From contig WSXV01000020.1 in NCBI GenBank assembly GCA_009773475.1, positions 1 through 37,813 on the forward strand: 37,813 nucleotides of DNA, in the 5' to 3' direction. The stretch comes from Desulfobulbaceae bacterium. GTDB lineage: Bacteria; Desulfobacterota; Desulfobulbia; Desulfobulbales; Desulfocapsaceae. Positions within the stretch are counted from its first letter, which is position 1, and each line of letters starts with the position of its first letter. The translations under genes were made by a program, and so were the position numbers. Of this stretch, positions 17,188 through 25,679 are shown one piece after another. The notes below the pieces were generated by a model. That model was not told the DNA's origin. It saw nothing but the letters and a program-made list of their open reading frames with translations, and searched no databases.

Positions 17188-18119
17188 GAATGAAACTGCG
17201 TCAGTTGATCCTCCTTGCCTTCGTACTGCTGCTTCCCGGAGTTCTCCAGGCAGCGGATTTGATAAAGAAGACATCATTTTCCGGTACCAATGAGATGAAG
17301 GTTCTGTTCACCGGCAAGGTGAACGCGGCCATAGCCGGGGATGCGTCCCGCTATACTGTCTATGAGGAAAATGATCCCGATATCAAGTTGGCCCTGGCGG
17401 CGGCAACGATCACCGATGAGGGGCGAGGAGTCACCCTGAAGTTTGCGGAACCGTTGAACTCGGCAAACACCCATGTGGTCTCGATCCGGAATCTGAACGG
17501 GGAGGGGGCCGTTGATTTCAAGGTGTCGAAGTCCTACCTCGGCTATCTGTTGTCGATCTTGATCTCGGCGATGCTCATTAACAACTTTGTGTTTACCAAG
17601 TATCTCGGCCTGTGCGTATTTTTCGGCACCTCCAAGCGGAAAAGTACGGCCAAGGGGATGGGGGTGGTGTTCACCATCGTTATGTTGGTGTCGGCCAGTA
17701 TGAGTTGGTTTTTTTACCAGTATATCCTCATTCCCTTCAACCTCAACTTTCTTCAGATCGTTGTCTTCATCGGTCTGGTGTCGCTTACCGTGCAGGCTGT
17801 GGATACCATTCTTCGCAAGGTAAATCCGGTGCTGTTTAACTCGTTCGGGGTGTTTCTCGTTCTGGTTATCGCCAACTGTATCATCATTGCGGTGCCACTG
17901 ATCCTGGCAAACAATAACTATAACTATCTTGAGACCTTTATGCTGGCCCTGGGGGCCGGTGGCGGCTTTCTCCTTGCCCTCTACCTGATGAGTTCGGTGC
18001 GTGAGCGGCTTGAAATTGCGATGATTCCGGCATCTTTTAAAGGCTTACCCATAGCCTTTATCGTTGCCGGACAGTTTGCCATGGCTTTCCTTGGTTTTTC
18101 CGGGCTGAAGCTTTTTTAA
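17184..18119 (+). CDS. rnfA: RnfA with an extra N-terminal secreted Ig-like domain
   Basis: A 311-aa protein, against about 193 for ordinary RnfA. Residues 1-24 are a signal peptide (basic start, hydrophobic core, LQAAD cleavage region). Residues about 27-113 look like a small SbsA/SwmB-type Ig-like beta domain: alternating hydrophobic strands, ASRYTVYEE, GVTLKFAEPL and THVVSIRNLNG. Residues 117-311 are a complete RnfA, with six helices and LINNFVFTKYLGLCVFFGTSKR carrying the conserved Cys. The frame is continuous with no internal stop. The fusion places the extra domain in the periplasm beside RnfG/RnfD. ATG 17184 overlaps rnfE. Confidence 0.93.
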   Translation: MRMKLRQLILLAFVLLLPGVLQAADLIKKTSFSGTNEMKVLFTGKVNAAIAGDASRYTVYEENDPDIKLALAAATITDEGRGVTLKFAEPLNSANTHVVSIRNLNGEGAVDFKVSKSYLGYLLSILISAMLINNFVFTKYLGLCVFFGTSKRKSTAKGMGVVFTIVMLVSASMSWFFYQYILIPFNLNFLQIVVFIGLVSLTVQAVDTILRKVNPVLFNSFGVFLVLVIANCIIIAVPLILANNNYNYLETFMLALGAGGGFLLALYLMSSVRERLEIAMIPASFKGLPIAFIVAGQFAMAFLGFSGLKLF

Positions 18120-18169
18120 GAGCCGGAAAGAGCTGAAATTTTTAAACGGAGTTATGTGAGAGTGGTGAA

Positions 18170-19045
18170 ATGGAACCGGAATTACTGAAAATTGCTTTAG
18201 GGGGCTTGGTCCTGCTGAGTTGCATTGGTCTTTTTTTCGGGATCGGCCTGGCAATCGCAGCCAATAAATTTGCGGTGGAGAGCAATCCTCTCATTGAAAA
18301 GGTGCTTCATTCCCTGCCCCTTGCCCAGTGCGGTGGTTGCGGGTACGCCGGCTGTGAGGGATATGCCATTGCCGTGGTGACGAACCCTGATGTTCCTCCG
18401 AACCTCTGTTTTCCTGGGAAAGAGGCCGTGGCGGCAGTAGTCGCCGAGTTGACCGGCAAGAAAATGGTCGAGGTCGAGGATCAGATTGCCGTCGTGCGTT
18501 GCTCACGGGTGGAAGGGCGGGTCAGTCATAAGCATCGCTATATTGGGTTCCCTTCCTGCACGGCAGCGAATCTTGCCTTTGGTGGGCCGTCTCAATGCCA
18601 GTATGCCTGCATCGGCCTGGGCGAGTGCGCAGAGGCCTGTCCCTTTGGTGCCATCGAGATGGTGGAGAATTTTCCCGTCATCAACCCGGATAAATGCGTC
18701 AGCTGCGGAGTCTGTGTCCGAACCTGTCCAAAGAAGATCATTGAGCTGCAGACCCTGAAGGGCAGGGTCTATGTGCCATGCTCTTCTAAAGATCTGGGTA
18801 AGGATGTCAAGGCAGTCTGTGGAGTTGGCTGTATCGGCTGTAAATTATGCGTCAAGGTTTGTCCAGCCCAGGCGGTGACGTATGTGGGCGGGCTGATTGT
18901 GATCGATCATAAGGCCTGTATTGCCTATGGCCCGTCTTGTGAAGAGGTGTGCGTCGGGAAATGCCCGCGCGATATTTTCAGGAAATATGAAGGACGAAAG
19001 AGCATCGCCCGCAATGTCGCTGATGGTCTGAAAATGGCTGCTTAG
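18170..19045 (+). CDS. rnfB: Rnf complex subunit RnfB, polyferredoxin
   Basis: A 291-aa protein with an N-terminal membrane helix (residues 9-31), the four-Cys Fe-S domain CGGCGYAGCEGYA starting at C54 and ending with C80, then several [4Fe-4S] motifs: CIGLGECAEACP, CVSCGVCVRTCP, CIGCKLCVKVCP, and a final CIAYGPSC/CVGKCP group. This is the ferredoxin-docking subunit that takes low-potential electrons into Rnf. ATG 18170 lies 50 nt after rnfA, with GAGAG upstream. It is the last rnf gene, followed by apbE after 127 nt. Confidence 0.95.
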   Translation: MEPELLKIALGGLVLLSCIGLFFGIGLAIAANKFAVESNPLIEKVLHSLPLAQCGGCGYAGCEGYAIAVVTNPDVPPNLCFPGKEAVAAVVAELTGKKMVEVEDQIAVVRCSRVEGRVSHKHRYIGFPSCTAANLAFGGPSQCQYACIGLGECAEACPFGAIEMVENFPVINPDKCVSCGVCVRTCPKKIIELQTLKGRVYVPCSSKDLGKDVKAVCGVGCIGCKLCVKVCPAQAVTYVGGLIVIDHKACIAYGPSCEEVCVGKCPRDIFRKYEGRKSIARNVADGLKMAA

Positions 19046-19172
19046 GGGCCGTTAAGAAATAGCCCATACTTTTTTATCCATTTCCTTACAGCCTTTTATG
19101 CCGTTCACGAACCTAAAAAGTACTGGTTGTTTTTGAACGACGGCTTAACATTAACACTGATTGGGAATCAAC

Positions 19173-20210
19173 ATGAAAACTTCCTTGAATGCGTGTGATC
19201 AGAAAAGGCGATCATTTTTGAAGTTATCCGGCCTCCTTGGCCTGGGGGTTGCCTCTGCCGCCCTGTTACCTTTAGAAAAGGCAGAAAGTCTGCTCTTTCA
19301 TCGAAATGAGTATAAGGTGACCAAGACCCGTCTGTCCATGGGAACCTTTGTGGACATGACCGCCATTCACCATTCCCGCGATGAGGCGGAGAATGCCATC
19401 GGCATGGCCTTTGCCGAGGTGGATCGTCTTTGTGCCATGTTGACCCGGTATGACAACAAATCACCGGTGGCCGAGTTGAATGCCCTCAGGAAACTGGAAC
19501 GGCCCTCCATCGAAATCCAGGAGCTGATTGCCCGCTCCCTCTATTTTAATCGAGACACTCGTGGTGCCTTTGATGTTACCGTGAAGCCGCTTATTGATCT
19601 TTACAAGGATAGATTCGCCACAGGTGGGCAGCCCACCGACACCGATATTGATGCGGCCTTATCCATCGTCGGTGCCGAAAAACTTCGCTTTCAGCAGGGA
19701 GATTTGTCGTTGTCGGTGGCCGGGATGGGCATAACCCTGGATGGGATGGCCCCGGGATACATTGCCGATCGGGCGTCCGAAATACTCACCAAAAACGGGA
19801 TTACCAATCATCTGGTTAATGCCGGTGGTGAAATCCGGGTCAGTGGTGCCGCCGCCATGAACAAGTCGTGGACGGTGGCGATCCAGGATCCAAATAAAAA
19901 CAAGAACTTCCCCGACGTAATCGACCTGCGGGAGGGTGCTATTTCCACCTCCGGTAACTACGAGGTCTTCTATGATCGGGAGAAACTGTTTCATCATATC
20001 GTCAACGGCAAGACCGGACATTCACCCCACCTGTCGACAAGCGTCACGGTGATGGCCCCGACAGCGCTGGATGCGGATATCCTCTCCACTGCCGTCTTTG
20101 TCATGGAGCCTGAAGCCGGGCTTGCCTACATAAACGCCCGGCCTGGGTATGAATGTTTTATCCTGGATGGACACGGGCGCAGCCTGAAGTCCACCGGCTG
20201 GCCTGTCTGA
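19173..20210 (+). CDS. apbE: FAD:protein FMN transferase ApbE, exported
   Basis: A 345-aa ApbE. A twin-arginine-type signal (KRRSFLKLSG then a hydrophobic stretch ending near residue 30) predicts export. Catalytic-family segments are present: MGTFVDMTA, VNAGGEIRVSG, ISTSGNYEV, HHIVNGKTGHSP and DADILSTAVFVM, with the metal-binding Asp residues. It transfers FMN from FAD to Thr in RnfG and RnfD, whose motifs are both encoded just upstream; that coupling is well known. I chose ATG 19173 over TTG 19161. A terminator follows at 20239-20266. Confidence 0.94.
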   Translation: MKTSLNACDQKRRSFLKLSGLLGLGVASAALLPLEKAESLLFHRNEYKVTKTRLSMGTFVDMTAIHHSRDEAENAIGMAFAEVDRLCAMLTRYDNKSPVAELNALRKLERPSIEIQELIARSLYFNRDTRGAFDVTVKPLIDLYKDRFATGGQPTDTDIDAALSIVGAEKLRFQQGDLSLSVAGMGITLDGMAPGYIADRASEILTKNGITNHLVNAGGEIRVSGAAAMNKSWTVAIQDPNKNKNFPDVIDLREGAISTSGNYEVFYDREKLFHHIVNGKTGHSPHLSTSVTVMAPTALDADILSTAVFVMEPEAGLAYINARPGYECFILDGHGRSLKSTGWPV

Positions 20211-20238
20211 TTTGGGCGGGAGTTGCCGTTGAGAAAAC

Positions 20239-20270
20239 CAAGGAGATCCTTTATCGGGTCTCCTTTGTTA
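20239..20270 (+). terminator. Intrinsic terminator after apbE
   Basis: CAAGGAGATCC (20239-20249) pairs with GGGTCTCCTTTG (20256-20267), followed by a short T-rich stretch. It separates rnf-apbE from the flx genes. Confidence 0.6.
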
Positions 20271-20387
20271 TTTGGGGCCCATGAGTTGCTTGGCAAACTT
20301 CAGTGAATTATCGAACATTGATTGAATAAAGGGATTTTGTTAGGGGTGGAAGTGTTGGAAGGAAAAGGAAAGACATCGGAGAGACCA

Positions 20388-20825
20388 ATGAGTTGGGAGC
20401 CAGGGATTGTTGTCTTTTGTTGTAGCGAGTGCCGTTGCACAGGAGTTGAGGAGGCTGCAGGTAGCAACTGCAAGGCTCCATGCAATGTCAGAATTGTCCG
20501 GGTTCCCTGCGCCAGTCTGATCAGTGAATATATGATCATGTCGGCGCTGCGATCCGGGGCCGACGGGATCCTGGTGGCTGGCGGTTCTTTTGATGATTGT
20601 CACTCTGCCGGTGAGAAGGTGGGGGATCATCGTCGGTTTGTCTTACTTGAAAATCTTCTTGAATTCATTGGGGTTGAGCCTGGTCGGGTCCATCTTTCCT
20701 GGGAGTCCGCTTCGCCGGGCGACCAGCTAAGAGTTCTTATTGAGAATTTTACTGAAGAAGTGAAGGCGCTCGGGCCGGCAAGCAAGCTGGTGAAACAACT
20801 CGAACCCGTGCAGGTCGTGGAGTAA
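20388..20825 (+). CDS. flxD: FlxD, MvhD-like linker protein
   Basis: A 145-aa MvhD-family protein. It aligns with the two MvhD proteins of the window (MSWEPGIVVFCC versus MSFSPNIVGFAC) and keeps the VPC and DDCH segments. At residue 66, where the paralogues have Sec or Cys, it has Gly; extra cysteines occur in the first third (CCSECRC, C28, C32). The iron-sulfur site must therefore differ. I chose ATG 20388, which has GGAGA just upstream and aligns with MvhD starts, over TTG 20322. It should link the Flx flavoprotein to an HdrA. It is the first gene of a four-gene run with 3-nt or overlapping junctions. Confidence 0.85.
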   Translation: MSWEPGIVVFCCSECRCTGVEEAAGSNCKAPCNVRIVRVPCASLISEYMIMSALRSGADGILVAGGSFDDCHSAGEKVGDHRRFVLLENLLEFIGVEPGRVHLSWESASPGDQLRVLIENFTEEVKALGPASKLVKQLEPVQVVE

Positions 20826-20828
20826 AAG

Positions 20829-21926
20829 ATGAATATGGCAACAATTAACGACCAAATAACGGATGAGATCAGGAAAGAGGCCCGGAGGCTTCTCAAGACC
20901 GGAGAGGTGGCCGCACTTATCGGCTATGCTGCCGGGTCGCTGCCGATGACGGTAAAGCCACTGGTGGTACGGTGCCTGGAAGATTGTGAGCGGCTGGTGT
21001 GGAACACTTTCTGTGTGCTGAACTTGGCCACCTATCTGCCGGAGGTGCTGAGCTCGGTGGAAACACCTTACGACCCGCGTGATCCCAGGCCGGAGGAACC
21101 CCAGGCCAAGGTGGCGATTCTTGCCACCGGCTGCTGGTCGCGCAATATCGTGATCCAGATCCAGGAGAAACGGGTGGATCGGGAACGGGTGGTGGTCATT
21201 GGTGTCGGCAGTCGTGGCATGGTGAGCCGAGCCAAGGTTAAGGCACTTTTCCCAGAAAAAGACATTTTGACGGTGGACGAAGGTGATCATGAACTTGTTG
21301 TCCATGGTGCTGATTTTACCGAGACCATTAATCGCTGGGCCGTGGTGCGGGACAATTGTCAGACCTGTGCCCATCCTGACCCGGTGCTGGTGGATATCCG
21401 GATTGGTGAGCCGGTCTCCGAGCGGAAGAATCCCCATCCTTTTCAACAGGTGGAACTCCTGGAACAGCGATCAAGTGAGGAACGCTGGGCCTGGTTTACC
21501 GCTGAATTTTCCACCTGCATCCGCTGCTATGCCTGCCGTAATGTATGTCCGCTCTGTTACTGTCCCACCTGTTTTGTCGATGATGCCAGGCCTCAGTGGC
21601 TGGGGAAGAGCCTGGATGCGGTGGATACCGGCCTGTTCCATGTTCTGCGGGCTTTTCACTGCGCCGGGCGCTGCACCGACTGTGGAGCCTGCGAATCGGT
21701 CTGTCCCATGGGGATCAATATGCGCATGCTGACCAAAAAGCTGAATAAAGATGTTCGAGATCTATACGGGATCGAGGCGGGCATGGAGCCGGAAGCGCCC
21801 CTGCCGCTGACGACGTTCCCCCTTGCCAGTGTTGAGTTTATTGTGGCTGACCTTGCACCTCTGCCAGCGGCGGCGAGAATAGTGCAGCCATCAAGTGAGG
21901 GGGATGAGTCATGCAAACATGGATGA
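20829..21926 (+). CDS. flxC: FlxC-like [4Fe-4S] protein
   Basis: A 365-aa soluble protein with two ferredoxin motifs toward the C-terminus: CIRCYACRNVCPLCYCPTCF and CTDCGACESVCPMGINM. The N-terminal 200 residues contain a VAILATGCWSRNIVIQIQ segment and the pair CQTCAHP. It resembles the Fe-S subunit of the flavin oxidoreductase (Flx/Flox) clusters of sulfate reducers. It starts 3 nt after flxD and overlaps flxB by 16 nt, so translation is coupled. Subunit letter assigned by order and similarity from memory. Confidence 0.78.
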   Translation: MNMATINDQITDEIRKEARRLLKTGEVAALIGYAAGSLPMTVKPLVVRCLEDCERLVWNTFCVLNLATYLPEVLSSVETPYDPRDPRPEEPQAKVAILATGCWSRNIVIQIQEKRVDRERVVVIGVGSRGMVSRAKVKALFPEKDILTVDEGDHELVVHGADFTETINRWAVVRDNCQTCAHPDPVLVDIRIGEPVSERKNPHPFQQVELLEQRSSEERWAWFTAEFSTCIRCYACRNVCPLCYCPTCFVDDARPQWLGKSLDAVDTGLFHVLRAFHCAGRCTDCGACESVCPMGINMRMLTKKLNKDVRDLYGIEAGMEPEAPLPLTTFPLASVEFIVADLAPLPAAARIVQPSSEGDESCKHG

Positions 21927-22963
21927 TTTCCCCCGTTGAACTGGACGGACTTATCCAGCAGTGGCAGAAATCCTATGCCGTCTATGTCCCGGCACTGTCC
22001 AAACCAGCAACTGCCGCCACTGACTGTGCCCCTGGCTGGAGAAGAATCAATGCAGGTGAGCCCTGGACCCTGCCGGTCGGGCCAACACCGGCGTCGGTGA
22101 AGTCGTTTTACTTTCCCCAGCCGGAAATCCTGATGACCTTTCATCTGGAAGAGAATCATCCAGACAAGGGGGTAATGCGGGAACCCCTTAAATCCCATGA
22201 AATGCAGGTGGTACTTGGGGTGCGGCCCTGTGATGCCGCCAGCGTGCTTCTCAACCAGTTGCCATTTACTGAAGATCCATTGTTTATGGCGAAGTGTCAG
22301 CGCACGGCCCTGGTCGGGTTTACCTGTACGACCAGGCTCTCCACCTGCTTCTGCACCGAGATGGGCGGCTCGCCCCACCATTGCGCAGGGCTGGATCTGG
22401 CCCTTTCGCCGCTCCAGAATGGGTTTCTCCTTGAGGTTCTCAGCGAAAAAGGCGAGACGCTGGTGGCTGGCTGCAAGCTGGTTCCGGCATCGGAGAGCGA
22501 TTTGGCGGTTCTCGCCGACCGACGTCAAGGTCAAGGGGCGACTTCCTCGTATTCCAGCCAGCTTGAGGTGCTTAAGGCATGTGCGCTAAGCCGGCTCTAT
22601 GACGCGCCAATGTGGCAGGAGCTTGGAGAGGCGTGCATCAACTGCGGGGCCTGTACCTTTATCTGTCCCACCTGTTTCTGCTTTGATATGCAGGATGAGG
22701 TAGTGCAGGGGCAGGGCCGGCGTATTCGCTATTGGGATTCCTGTATGTTTCCGCTCTACAGTCAACACACCTCAGGACATAATCCCCGCGGCAAAAAGCT
22801 GCAACGCACCCGTAACCGCTTTCTTCACAAACTGAAATATTTCCCCGATCGTTTCGGCCCCTTTTCCTGTGTGGGCTGTGGGCGCTGTATTGGGGATTGT
22901 CCCGTCAATATTGATATCCGTGAGGTCCTCAACGATTTGGTGCGCCGAACGGAGCTGGAGTAA
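21911..22963 (+). CDS. flxB: FlxB, AsrA-like [4Fe-4S] protein
   Basis: A 350-aa protein similar to the iron-sulfur subunit of anaerobic sulfite reductase/sulfhydrogenase (AsrA/HydB type). Seen: VVLGVRPCDAASVLL, GFTCTTRLSTCFCTEMGGSPH, the ferredoxin motif CINCGACTFICPTCFCFDM, and the C-terminal CVGCGRCIGDCPVNIDI. It passes electrons between the flavin subunit and the rest. It overlaps flxC by 16 nt and ends 3 nt before flxA. AsrA is the alternative name, but no asrC-like catalytic gene is present and the MvhD-like partner points to Flx. Confidence 0.82.
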   Translation: MQTWMISPVELDGLIQQWQKSYAVYVPALSKPATAATDCAPGWRRINAGEPWTLPVGPTPASVKSFYFPQPEILMTFHLEENHPDKGVMREPLKSHEMQVVLGVRPCDAASVLLNQLPFTEDPLFMAKCQRTALVGFTCTTRLSTCFCTEMGGSPHHCAGLDLALSPLQNGFLLEVLSEKGETLVAGCKLVPASESDLAVLADRRQGQGATSSYSSQLEVLKACALSRLYDAPMWQELGEACINCGACTFICPTCFCFDMQDEVVQGQGRRIRYWDSCMFPLYSQHTSGHNPRGKKLQRTRNRFLHKLKYFPDRFGPFSCVGCGRCIGDCPVNIDIREVLNDLVRRTELE

Positions 22964-22966
22964 ACG

Positions 22967-23800
22967 ATGATTTCCTATATGCCCTATCCTGTCAGAATTG
23001 ATGACATCGTGGTGGAGACGGAAGATGGAAGTCTCAAAACCTTTACCCTTGCCTTTGAGCAGGAGCGCCACCAAAAGGCCTGGCAGCATGTGCCGGGCCA
23101 GTTTGTCATGCTGTCGGTGGCAGGCGCCGGTGAGGCGCCTGTAGGTCTTGCCTCTTCGCCCACAGAAGGGGAGAGGCTGCTCTGTACGGTCAATCGGGCC
23201 GGTTTGGTGACCACCGCCCTGCACCAGTTGAAGGTTGGCGATCGCTTGGGGCTTCGCGGCCCCATCGGCAATGGTTTTCCTTTGGACAGGGAGATGAAAG
23301 GCAAGAATCTGGTGATGATTGCCGGTGGGTTTGCGGTGACAATTCTGCGGGCAGCCTTGATGTCAGTGCTGGCCCGTCGTCAGGACTATGGCCGGATTAC
23401 CTTTATCTATGGTGCCCGCACCCCGGGGATGCTGTTGTATCATGAGGAGTTGAGGCAGTGGGCGCAGCGGGGTGATATTGATCTTTATGTCACCATTGAT
23501 CGGGAAGCACCGGGCTGGGCTGGGCTGGTTGGTTTTGTTCCGACGATAGCCGCTCAAGTGGCGCCACCGCCTACAAACAGTGTGGCGCTGATTTGCGGAC
23601 CGCCGATCATGATCAAGTTTACCATGCCGCCCTTGGAGGCCATCGGTTGGACGGATGATCAGGTCTATCTTTCTCTGGAAAATCGAATGAAGTGCGGACA
23701 AGGACTCTGCTGTCACTGTAATGTTGGGCCGACGCTGGTGTGCAAGGATGGCCCGGTGTTTACCCGTGCCCAGGTGAAGCGGTTGCCTCTGGAATACTGA
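22967..23800 (+). CDS. flxA: FlxA, NAD(P)H/FAD oxidoreductase subunit
   Basis: A 277-aa ferredoxin-NADP reductase-type protein of the AsrB/PyrK/FlxA group. The FAD domain occupies about residues 1-105 (GQFVMLSVAG, LGLRGPIGNGFPL), the NAD-binding domain about 108-235 (MIAGGFAVTILRAAL, TFIYGARTPGMLLY, ALICGPPIMIKF), and the C-terminus has a [2Fe-2S] site with C243, C248, C251 and C259. It oxidises NADH and, with Hdr, can support flavin-based bifurcation. No hdrABC follows, unlike the classic flxABCD-hdrABC order. Hairpins follow the stop. Confidence 0.85.
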   Translation: MISYMPYPVRIDDIVVETEDGSLKTFTLAFEQERHQKAWQHVPGQFVMLSVAGAGEAPVGLASSPTEGERLLCTVNRAGLVTTALHQLKVGDRLGLRGPIGNGFPLDREMKGKNLVMIAGGFAVTILRAALMSVLARRQDYGRITFIYGARTPGMLLYHEELRQWAQRGDIDLYVTIDREAPGWAGLVGFVPTIAAQVAPPPTNSVALICGPPIMIKFTMPPLEAIGWTDDQVYLSLENRMKCGQGLCCHCNVGPTLVCKDGPVFTRAQVKRLPLEY

Positions 23801-23803
23801 GGG

Positions 23804-23897
23804 GGAATGAGTCGTCAGGGATAAAAAAACTCATTCCAGAATCCGGGGCTGGGGGGCAACACGGAGACTGGAATGAGAGGGAAAAATCCCTTTTTTT
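23804..23897 (+). terminator. Overlapping hairpins ending in an intrinsic terminator after flxA
   Basis: GGAATGAGT (23804-23812) can pair with ACTCATTCC (23829-23837), or the latter region (CTCATTCCAG, 23830-23839) can pair with CTGGAATGAG (23868-23877). Directly after comes AGGGA-AAAA-TCCCT with a T-run (23878-23897). The first two foldings exclude each other. Confidence 0.65.
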
Positions 23898-23909
23898 GGA
23901 GGTAAAAAA

Positions 23910-23974
23910 CCAGATTCAGTTTCCACAACAAGGAGGGCGCTGCGGAAACCGAATCTGGAGGGACTGCGTTTTTT
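23910..23974. terminator. Hairpin between convergent genes
   Basis: CCAGATTCAGTTTCC (23910-23924) pairs with GGAAACCGAATCTGG (23944-23958) with one mismatch; Ts lie at 23969-23974, and A-rich sequence precedes it, so it may act for both flxA (+) and the TSUP gene (-). Confidence 0.55.
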
Positions 23975-23977
23975 GAA

Positions 23978-24367
23978 TTAATAAACACCCAGCAGGTTCA
24001 GGCCAAGCAGGAGCAGACCGGCACATGCAACACGTTTTACAACGGTGGGGCTGACTTTTTTGGCAATCATGGGACCGATATAGCCGCCGATGATGGCGGC
24101 TGGGAACATGGCCAGAAAGAGAACCAGGTCAAAGTTGCCGAACTGCATGTGGCGGGCGGTGCCCATGGCGGTGTTAAAGAAGATGGCCAGCAGTGAGCTG
24201 CCGACAACAATATACATGGGCAACCGGAGAGCGACGGTCATCAGTGGCACCATGAAGGGTCCGCCGCCGAACCCGAACATGGATGACATAATGGCGATAA
24301 GAAAGCCGCCGATACAGCCAACAAACATGTTGACCTCAAATTCCTGACCCCAAAAATCTACTTTCAT
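23978..24367 (-). CDS. TSUP (TauE/SafE) transporter, second-half subunit
   Basis: A 129-aa protein with four membrane segments equal to one repeat of the eight-helix TSUP family. It holds the family motif GFGGGPFMVP (near residues 33-42), VVGSSLLAIFFNTAMG and a GGYIGPMIAKKV loop. The other half is the next gene upstream in transcription (24402-25679). Together they would make one full transporter, probably for sulfite, sulfoacetate or another sulfur anion; the substrate is not shown. TCTGGAGGA precedes its ATG at 24367. The two genes are 34 nt apart. Confidence 0.85.
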   Translation of the reverse strand: MKVDFWGQEFEVNMFVGCIGGFLIAIMSSMFGFGGGPFMVPLMTVALRLPMYIVVGSSLLAIFFNTAMGTARHMQFGNFDLVLFLAMFPAAIIGGYIGPMIAKKVSPTVVKRVACAGLLLLGLNLLGVY

Positions 24368-24401
24368 AATGGATTCCTCCAGATAATTTTCTGTTTAGCT
24401 A

Positions 24402-25679
24402 TTAGCCTTTTGCCTTGACAGCTGCTTCCGCCCGTTTCTTGAATTCCTTCAAGATGGCCTGTTCTTTCTTGTTGTTGGCAAGATAGCCGGGGGTTGTCTG
24501 CCAGAACATCAGGGCTGCCAGGACCAGAAGAACCCAGCCGAAGAGAAATTTGAACTGATCCAGGGTGATCATTTCAGTCAGTTTGGGGCCGATAAAGCCG
24601 CCCACCAGCATGGCGCAGCCGATACCGATACCCAATTTCCAGTTGATGAATTTAACCTTGTTGTAATTCATGATACCAGTCGCCTGGGCAAAAAGGACGG
24701 TGGGCATAACCGTACCGGCAACAATCGTATGGGGCAGTGGGAAGAGGGTAACCAGAATGGGATTGAGAATAAAGCCACCGCCTGCTCCCATGAGAATACC
24801 GAAGATGGAAATGACCAGACAAAGAAGGAAGGGCCAGAGCAGGTTGATGCTGGTGCCTGCGTTGTTCAGGTACATGGTGGGGAAGCTGATCTTGTTGTCA
24901 AAGGAAACTACTTCACTCTTCACTTTCTTGACGGTTTCCTTATCCCCTTCCTTGATTCGTTCCGTGACTGCGGTCACGATGACGTTGTATTTGCCGGGAG
25001 CCTGGCTTGGTGGAAGATTGAGCTTGGCAGTGTAGGTACCATCGGGTTGGATCTCTACATTGGCGCCCAACAGCTTGCCGGGACTGCGGAATCGGCCTTT
25101 CACCAGTTTCATGGATTCGCTCTTGGTGGCCTTTTCATCCATTTGCGGCAGCAGGGTGCCACGGGAACCGATAATACTGGCCATAATGGTGGCCTGATAG
25201 TTGTCGATTTTAATCTTGGCGGGAGCGCTGTAAGCGGCATCGGCTCCCATTTTTTTCAGGACTTCTGAATACTTCCAGTCTTTGCCCGCAGCCTTGGCCT
25301 TGTCGAACTCACCAGCCATCTCTTTGGGAACTAAAATTTTATAAAATGCAGGCATATCGGTGGTGATATAAAACTTGTAGGGAATCTTCCCTGTTTTTTC
25401 ATCCTTCTTGCCGTCAAAGCGGTTGGCCCGGACTTTTTTGTCGGAAGAAAAAACCTCAACATAGACCTGAGAGCCGGCCGGGGCTTTGCCGCTGACAGTA
25501 ATGTCACCGCCATCGTTGAGTGATGTCTTATCAATATTGATGGTTGCAGCAGCGGAACTGGCAACAGCGGCAGGGGCTACGGCAGGCGCAGCAGCAGGTT
25601 GTTCGGCCTGTACCCTTGGCGCGAAAAGTAAAGCCATCGCCAGGGCGATTATCGGCAAAACGCGAAACTTGATGTTCAT
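24402..25679 (-). CDS. TSUP (TauE/SafE) transporter, first-half subunit with extracytoplasmic domain
   Basis: A 425-aa protein: signal peptide (residues 1-25, ending VQAEQ), an Ala/Pro-rich linker, an Ig-like/beta-rich extracytoplasmic region to about 270 (TINIDKTSLNDGGDITVSG and PPSQAPGKYNVIVTAV), then four membrane segments from about 277 with the TSUP motif GAGGGFILNP and GGFIGPKLTEM. The C-terminal 30 residues are charged and cytoplasmic. The second TSUP repeat is encoded separately downstream. A strong ACAGGAGGT precedes ATG 25679, and this start overlaps the stop of a 26-codon ORF. Likely sulfur-anion export, by family only. Confidence 0.85.
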   Translation of the reverse strand: MNIKFRVLPIIALAMALLFAPRVQAEQPAAAPAVAPAAVASSAAATINIDKTSLNDGGDITVSGKAPAGSQVYVEVFSSDKKVRANRFDGKKDEKTGKIPYKFYITTDMPAFYKILVPKEMAGEFDKAKAAGKDWKYSEVLKKMGADAAYSAPAKIKIDNYQATIMASIIGSRGTLLPQMDEKATKSESMKLVKGRFRSPGKLLGANVEIQPDGTYTAKLNLPPSQAPGKYNVIVTAVTERIKEGDKETVKKVKSEVVSFDNKISFPTMYLNNAGTSINLLWPFLLCLVISIFGILMGAGGGFILNPILVTLFPLPHTIVAGTVMPTVLFAQATGIMNYNKVKFINWKLGIGIGCAMLVGGFIGPKLTEMITLDQFKFLFGWVLLVLAALMFWQTTPGYLANNKKEQAILKEFKKRAEAAVKAKG

